Of a DNA stretch of 64,000 bases, positions 60,639-64,000 are shown in pieces. Within the stretch, counting starts at the first letter, position 1, and every line of letters starts with the position of its first letter. A program made the translations under genes and the position numbers. The DNA is from Thermohalobaculum sp039805905. GTDB lineage: Bacteria > Pseudomonadota > Alphaproteobacteria > Rhodobacterales > Rhodobacteraceae. The stretch covers positions 1 through 64,000 of the forward strand of contig JBDIVM010000003.1 in NCBI GenBank assembly GCA_039805905.1. Reading direction: 5' to 3'. The notes below the pieces were generated by a model. The model searched no databases. It was not told where the DNA came from and worked only from the letters and a program-made list of their open reading frames with translations.

Positions 60639-61277
60639 TCAGCGTTCCCCGACCTGGTGCCGCTTCAGCAGCGGGAACTGGCAGGCGAGGAACAGGAAGG
60701 TCAGCGGCAGGGTGCCGAAGGTCTTGAACGAGACCCAGAGCTCCGTGGTCTGGCTGCGCCAGACAGCCTCGTTGAGGGCTGCCATGGCAACAAAGAACAG
60801 CGCCCAGCGGCGGGTGAAGATCATCCATCCGGCATCGTCGATCGGCATCGCCGACTCCATCAGGTACTTGAGGTAGGACCGCCCCTGCATCAGCCCGAGG
60901 CCGAGGACGGCCGCAAAGGCGCCGTAGACCATGGTCGGCTTCATCTTGATGAAGGTCTCGTCCTGCAGCCACAGCGTCAGCCCGCCGAATACCGCCACCA
61001 GCACCGCGGTGATGACGGCCATGCGCGGCAGGTGCCGGGTCAGCCACCACGACACCGCGAGCGAAACGACGATTGCCACCATGAAGAAGGCGGTGGCGAC
61101 GAACAGCGGGCCGCTCGTCCCGGACAACGCCTCGGCGCCAGTCAGCGGCTCGATCAGGCGCGCGACGGCGGGAAGCGCGAGCAGGTCGCCACCAAATCGG
61201 AAGCTCAGGAAGAACACGACCAGCGGCCCGATCTCGAGCATGAGCTTCAGGCCGGGCCTTTCGGTCCGCCGGGTCAT
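60639..61277 (-). CDS. yciB: inner-membrane septation protein YciB (IspZ)
   Basis: A 212-residue protein with five to six helices. The family marks are LMLEIGPLVVFFLSFRFG, FIKMKPTMVYGAFAAVLGLG, and WMIFTRRWALFFVAMAALNE with AVWRSQTTELWVSFKTFG. It is linked to cell-envelope and septum stability. The start at 61277 is chosen over 61331. It follows ftsY closely (31 bases) on the same strand. Confidence 0.94.
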   Translation of the reverse strand: MTRRTERPGLKLMLEIGPLVVFFLSFRFGGDLLALPAVARLIEPLTGAEALSGTSGPLFVATAFFMVAIVVSLAVSWWLTRHLPRMAVITAVLVAVFGGLTLWLQDETFIKMKPTMVYGAFAAVLGLGLMQGRSYLKYLMESAMPIDDAGWMIFTRRWALFFVAMAALNEAVWRSQTTELWVSFKTFGTLPLTFLFLACQFPLLKRHQVGER

Positions 61278-61308
61278 GGCCGCTCTCCGGGCAAGGCGGG
61301 GCGCCGCA

Positions 61309-62307
61309 TCAGCCGGCATCCTCCGCGGCACCGGTCAAGGCCCGGGCGAAGTCTGCGGGGTCGAAGGGGGCGAGGTCGTCGATCTTCTCGCCGACCCCGA
61401 TGGCGTGGATCGGCAGGCCGAAGCGGTCGGCCAGAGCCACCAGGATGCCACCCTTCGCGGTGCCGTCGAGCTTGGTCATCACGAGGCCGGTGACGTCGGC
61501 GATCTTCCGGAAAATCTCGACTTGGGAAAGCGCGTTCTGACCCGTGGTCGCATCCAGCACCAGCACGGTGTTGTGCGGCGCGTCCGGGTCGCGTTTCCGG
61601 ATGACGCGGACGATCTTGGCCAACTCCTCCATCAGGTCGGCCCGGTTCTGGAGGCGGCCCGCGGTGTCGACCAGCAGGATGTCGGCGCCCTCCGCCTCGG
61701 CCCGGGCCATGGCGTCGAAGGCGAGGCTCGCCGGGTCCGAGCCCTGCGGCGCCGTCATCACCGGCACGCCCGCCCGCTCGCCCCAGATCTGAAGCTGCTC
61801 GACAGCGGCCGCGCGGAAGGTGTCGCCGGCGGCGATCACCACCGTCTTGCCGGCGGCGCGGAGCTGGCTCGCAAGCTTGCCGATGGTGGTGGTCTTGCCC
61901 GAGCCGTTGACGCCCACCACCAGCACCACCTGCGGGCGACGCGGGTAGAGCGGCAGCGGCCGGGCGACCGGCTCGAGGATCCTCGCGATCTCGCCGGCGA
62001 GCGCCTGCTTGATCTCGCCGGTCGAGACCCGCCGCCCGAAGCGGCCCTCGGCCAGTCGCGCCGAGAGTTTCAGCGCCGTCTCGACCCCCATGTCGGCAGT
62101 GATCAGCAGTTCTTCGAGGCTTTCCAGCATCGCGTCGTCGAGCACGCGTTTCTTCTCTCCGCCCAGCACGCGGGTCAGTACCCCGGGCGCCCCGGACGCC
62201 GCCTCGACCGGGGTGTCCCCGCCCGCCTCGACGATGGCGTCGAGTCCCGCGTCGAGCTTCGACGAGGACTTGAACAGCCGGTCCCTGAGCTTCTTGAAGA
62301 ACGACAT
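61309..62307 (-). CDS. ftsY: signal recognition particle receptor FtsY
   Basis: A 332-residue SRP GTPase receptor that docks ribosome-nascent chains at the membrane. G1 is GVNGSGKTTTIGKLAS, DTFRAAAVEQL is the insertion-box region, G3 is DTAGRLQN, G4 is TKLDGTAKGG. The N-terminal acidic region is short, as in many alphaproteobacteria. Confidence 0.96.
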   Translation of the reverse strand: MSFFKKLRDRLFKSSSKLDAGLDAIVEAGGDTPVEAASGAPGVLTRVLGGEKKRVLDDAMLESLEELLITADMGVETALKLSARLAEGRFGRRVSTGEIKQALAGEIARILEPVARPLPLYPRRPQVVLVVGVNGSGKTTTIGKLASQLRAAGKTVVIAAGDTFRAAAVEQLQIWGERAGVPVMTAPQGSDPASLAFDAMARAEAEGADILLVDTAGRLQNRADLMEELAKIVRVIRKRDPDAPHNTVLVLDATTGQNALSQVEIFRKIADVTGLVMTKLDGTAKGGILVALADRFGLPIHAIGVGEKIDDLAPFDPADFARALTGAAEDAG

Positions 62308-62443
62308 CGAGCACCTTTCCAGATGCGCCCCAGATACCCCAGGACCGCCGGCATTGAAAGCCGTCCGGCTGTGGCGCCGAGTCGCGAGAGGTATCGCCGC
62401 TGAAGACCGTCCAAACAGTTGCTGCGGGCCCGCCTGCCAGCCC

Positions 62444-63706
62444 TCACGCAGCCGCGAGTCGGCTTTCCCGCACGCCGGCTATCGTCGTCCTCACGATCTC
62501 GCCCACCGGCCGGTCGGCGGCGAAGGCGACCTCGGCGAAGCCCTCGGTGCGGCCGAGGCGCGGCCGCTCCACCAGAACCGCGTGGGTTCGCCCCACCTGC
62601 GCCACGAGATGCGCGGCGACCCGTGCCTCGCCCGCGGCGCGAAGCCGCTGCGCCCGTTCGGCCCGGACCGCCTTCGGAACCTGCGGCATACGCGCCGCCG
62701 GGGTGCCCTTCCGCGCCGAATAGGGAAACACATGCAGCCAGGTCAGGCCGCAGTCCTCGACGAGCCTCAGTGTGTTCCCGAACTGCCCCTCGGTCTCGGT
62801 CGGGAAGCCGGCGATCAGGTCGGCGCCGAACACGATCTCCGGGCGGCGCGCGCGGATATCGGCGCAGAAGCGGATCGCGTCGTCGCGCAGGTGGCGGCGC
62901 TTCATCCGCTTCAGGATCAGGTCGTCGCCCGCCTGCAGGCTGAGGTGCAGATGCGGCATCAGCCGGGGCTCGGAGCCGATGGCGTCGACCAGCGCCGGAT
63001 CGGCCTCGATCGAATCGATCGAGCTGATCCGGAGCCGCTTGAGATCGGGCACCAGCGTCAGGATGCGCTGCACCAGGTCGCCGAGCCGCGGCCGCGCCGG
63101 CAGGTCGGCGCCCCACGAGGTCAGGTCGACCCCGGTCAGCACCACCTCGTTGAAACCCCGCCCGGCCAGCCGCCGGATCTGCTCGACCACCACCCCGGCC
63201 GGGACCGAGCGCGATTTGCCGCGGCCATAGGGGATGATGCAGAAGGTGCAGCGGTGGTCGCAGCCGTTCTGCACCTGCACATAGGCGCGCGCGCGGGTGC
63301 CGAAGCCGTCGATCAGATGGCCCGCGGTCTCGGTCGCCGACATGATGTCGTCGACCATCACCGGCTCGGTCCCGCCGACGAAATCCGCGCTCCCGGCCAG
63401 CGCCGCCCAGGTCCCGGCCCGCATCTTCTCCAGATTGCCGATCACCTGGTCGACCTCGGGCATCGAGGCGAAGGTCTGCGGCTCGGTCTGGGCGGCGCAG
63501 CCGGTGACGATCAGCCGGGCCGAAGGGTTCTCGCGGCGGAGCTTCCTGATCTGCTGGCGCGCCTGCCGCACCGCCTCGGCGGTCACGGCGCAGGTATTGA
63601 CCACGACCGCATCGCCGAGCCCGGCCTCGCGGGCGAGGTCGCCCATCGCCTGGCTCTCGTAGGCGTTGAGCCGGCAGCCGAAGGTGACGAAGCGGGGGGC
63701 GCTCAT
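62444..63706 (-). CDS. mtaB: tRNA t6A37 methylthiotransferase MtaB
   Basis: A 420-residue radical-SAM methylthiotransferase that adds a methylthio group to t6A37 of tRNA. Cluster ligands are GCRLNAYE, NTCAVT and VTGCAAQTEP for the N-terminal cluster; the radical SAM motif is CDHRCTFCIIPYGRGKSRS. The C-terminal TRAM domain includes VLVERPRLGRTEGFAEVAF. It overlaps dapF by four bases (ATGA). Confidence 0.96.
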   Translation of the reverse strand: MSAPRFVTFGCRLNAYESQAMGDLAREAGLGDAVVVNTCAVTAEAVRQARQQIRKLRRENPSARLIVTGCAAQTEPQTFASMPEVDQVIGNLEKMRAGTWAALAGSADFVGGTEPVMVDDIMSATETAGHLIDGFGTRARAYVQVQNGCDHRCTFCIIPYGRGKSRSVPAGVVVEQIRRLAGRGFNEVVLTGVDLTSWGADLPARPRLGDLVQRILTLVPDLKRLRISSIDSIEADPALVDAIGSEPRLMPHLHLSLQAGDDLILKRMKRRHLRDDAIRFCADIRARRPEIVFGADLIAGFPTETEGQFGNTLRLVEDCGLTWLHVFPYSARKGTPAARMPQVPKAVRAERAQRLRAAGEARVAAHLVAQVGRTHAVLVERPRLGRTEGFAEVAFAADRPVGEIVRTTIAGVRESRLAAA

Positions 63707-64000
63707 CCGGCGGTCTCGGCCAGGAAGCGCGGCGACAGGACGCCCTCGAACACATAGGACACCGGGCCGGTCATCAGCACATGCCCGTCCGGCCGCCACT
63801 CGATCTCCAGCGCCCCGCCATCGAGCTCTACCGTCACCCGGCGGCCGGTCAGCCCCTTGCGATGACCGGCCACGACGATGGCGCAGGAGGACGAGCCCGA
63901 GGCGAGCGTCAGCCCGGCACCGCGCTCCCAAACCCGGGCGCGCACGCGGTCGGGCGAGATCACCTGCACGAACTGGACATTGGTGCGCTCCGGAAACAGC
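63703..64000 (-). CDS. dapF: diaminopimelate epimerase, 3' part (cut by window edge)
   Basis: The C-terminal 98 or so residues of DapF, the PLP-independent epimerase of lysine and peptidoglycan synthesis. The start lies outside the window. FPERTNVQFVQVI and VWERGAGLTLASGSSSCA are recognisable. The second catalytic Cys of the family is normally in a T-x-A-C-G motif; here that position is Ser and a Cys follows four residues later. This may be a clade variant rather than a defect, because the gene order is normal. Confidence 0.85.
   Translation of the reverse strand, partial: LFPERTNVQFVQVISPDRVRARVWERGAGLTLASGSSSCAIVVAGHRKGLTGRRVTVELDGGALEIEWRPDGHVLMTGPVSYVFEGVLSPRFLAETAG

Overview
The window is a contiguous stretch of a very GC-rich alphaproteobacterial chromosome, most likely order Rhodobacterales (Paracoccaceae/Roseobacteraceae). 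The pointers are a circularly permuted two-piece tmRNA gene with the tag ANDNRAPVALAA, an alphaproteobacterial SspB, ThyX, a TRAP transporter, a NadQ-like operator in front of nadA, and the gene order dapF-mtaB-ftsY-yciB. Coding density is high and most genes sit in short, overlapping operons. No prophage, integron or CRISPR array is visible.

Layout. 0.3-6 kb: arginase-family protein, Bcr/CflA exporter, small membrane proteins including a SemiSWEET, thyX, gloA and an EamA exporter. 6-8.3 kb: three overlapping DUF1194 (von Willebrand A-like) exported paralogues. 8.3-11.3 kb: ssrA, sspB, fumC, DUF4169 and a ribbon-helix-helix protein, so the trans-translation RNA lies beside the adaptor that delivers its tagged products to ClpXP. 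11.7-14 kb: a large exported Gly-rich repeat protein with a RodZ-C-like (DUF4115) domain. 14-16.7 kb: ccdA, a soxX-like cytochrome, tusA-like and ChaN-like genes. 16.8-23.7 kb: an XpaC-TelA-DUF805-DUF2927-SPFH/GYF-zinc-ribbon locus with an SRAP gene inserted on the opposite strand; this looks like an envelope or toxic-anion stress module. 23.7-29.8 kb: paaG-like, glnE, ThuA-like, Gfo/Idh/MocA, folB. 30-33.9 kb: nadA-(small lipoprotein)-nadB-nadC.

33.9-37.4 kb is a scarred segment: an IS4-type transposase remnant, a RecD-like helicase, a YegP-like protein, and the two ends of a deleted korAB (2-oxoacid:ferredoxin oxidoreductase) operon. 37.4-40.5 kb: dctQMP TRAP transporter. 40.5-45.4 kb: YtcJ-type amidohydrolase, membrane alpha/beta-hydrolase, YcaQ-type glycosylase. 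45.4-46.3 kb: a repeat-built terminator, a small membrane protein and tRNA-Lys(CTT). 46.4-52.7 kb: a four-gene operon (nitrilase, large Orn/Lys/Arg decarboxylase, ATP-grasp ligase, C45-like Ntn hydrolase) that I regard as the best candidate for an undescribed pathway, probably making and trimming an amine conjugate. 52.9-58.7 kb: 2-hydroxyacid dehydrogenase, NUDIX, tupBCA tungstate transporter, ccmCDG. 58.7-64 kb: an AT-rich island, a TadG-like VWA protein, then the yciB-ftsY-mtaB-dapF operon, with dapF cut by the window edge.

All calls come from reading translations and motifs by eye. No database search was possible, so family names rest on recognised motifs and functions beyond the family are inference.
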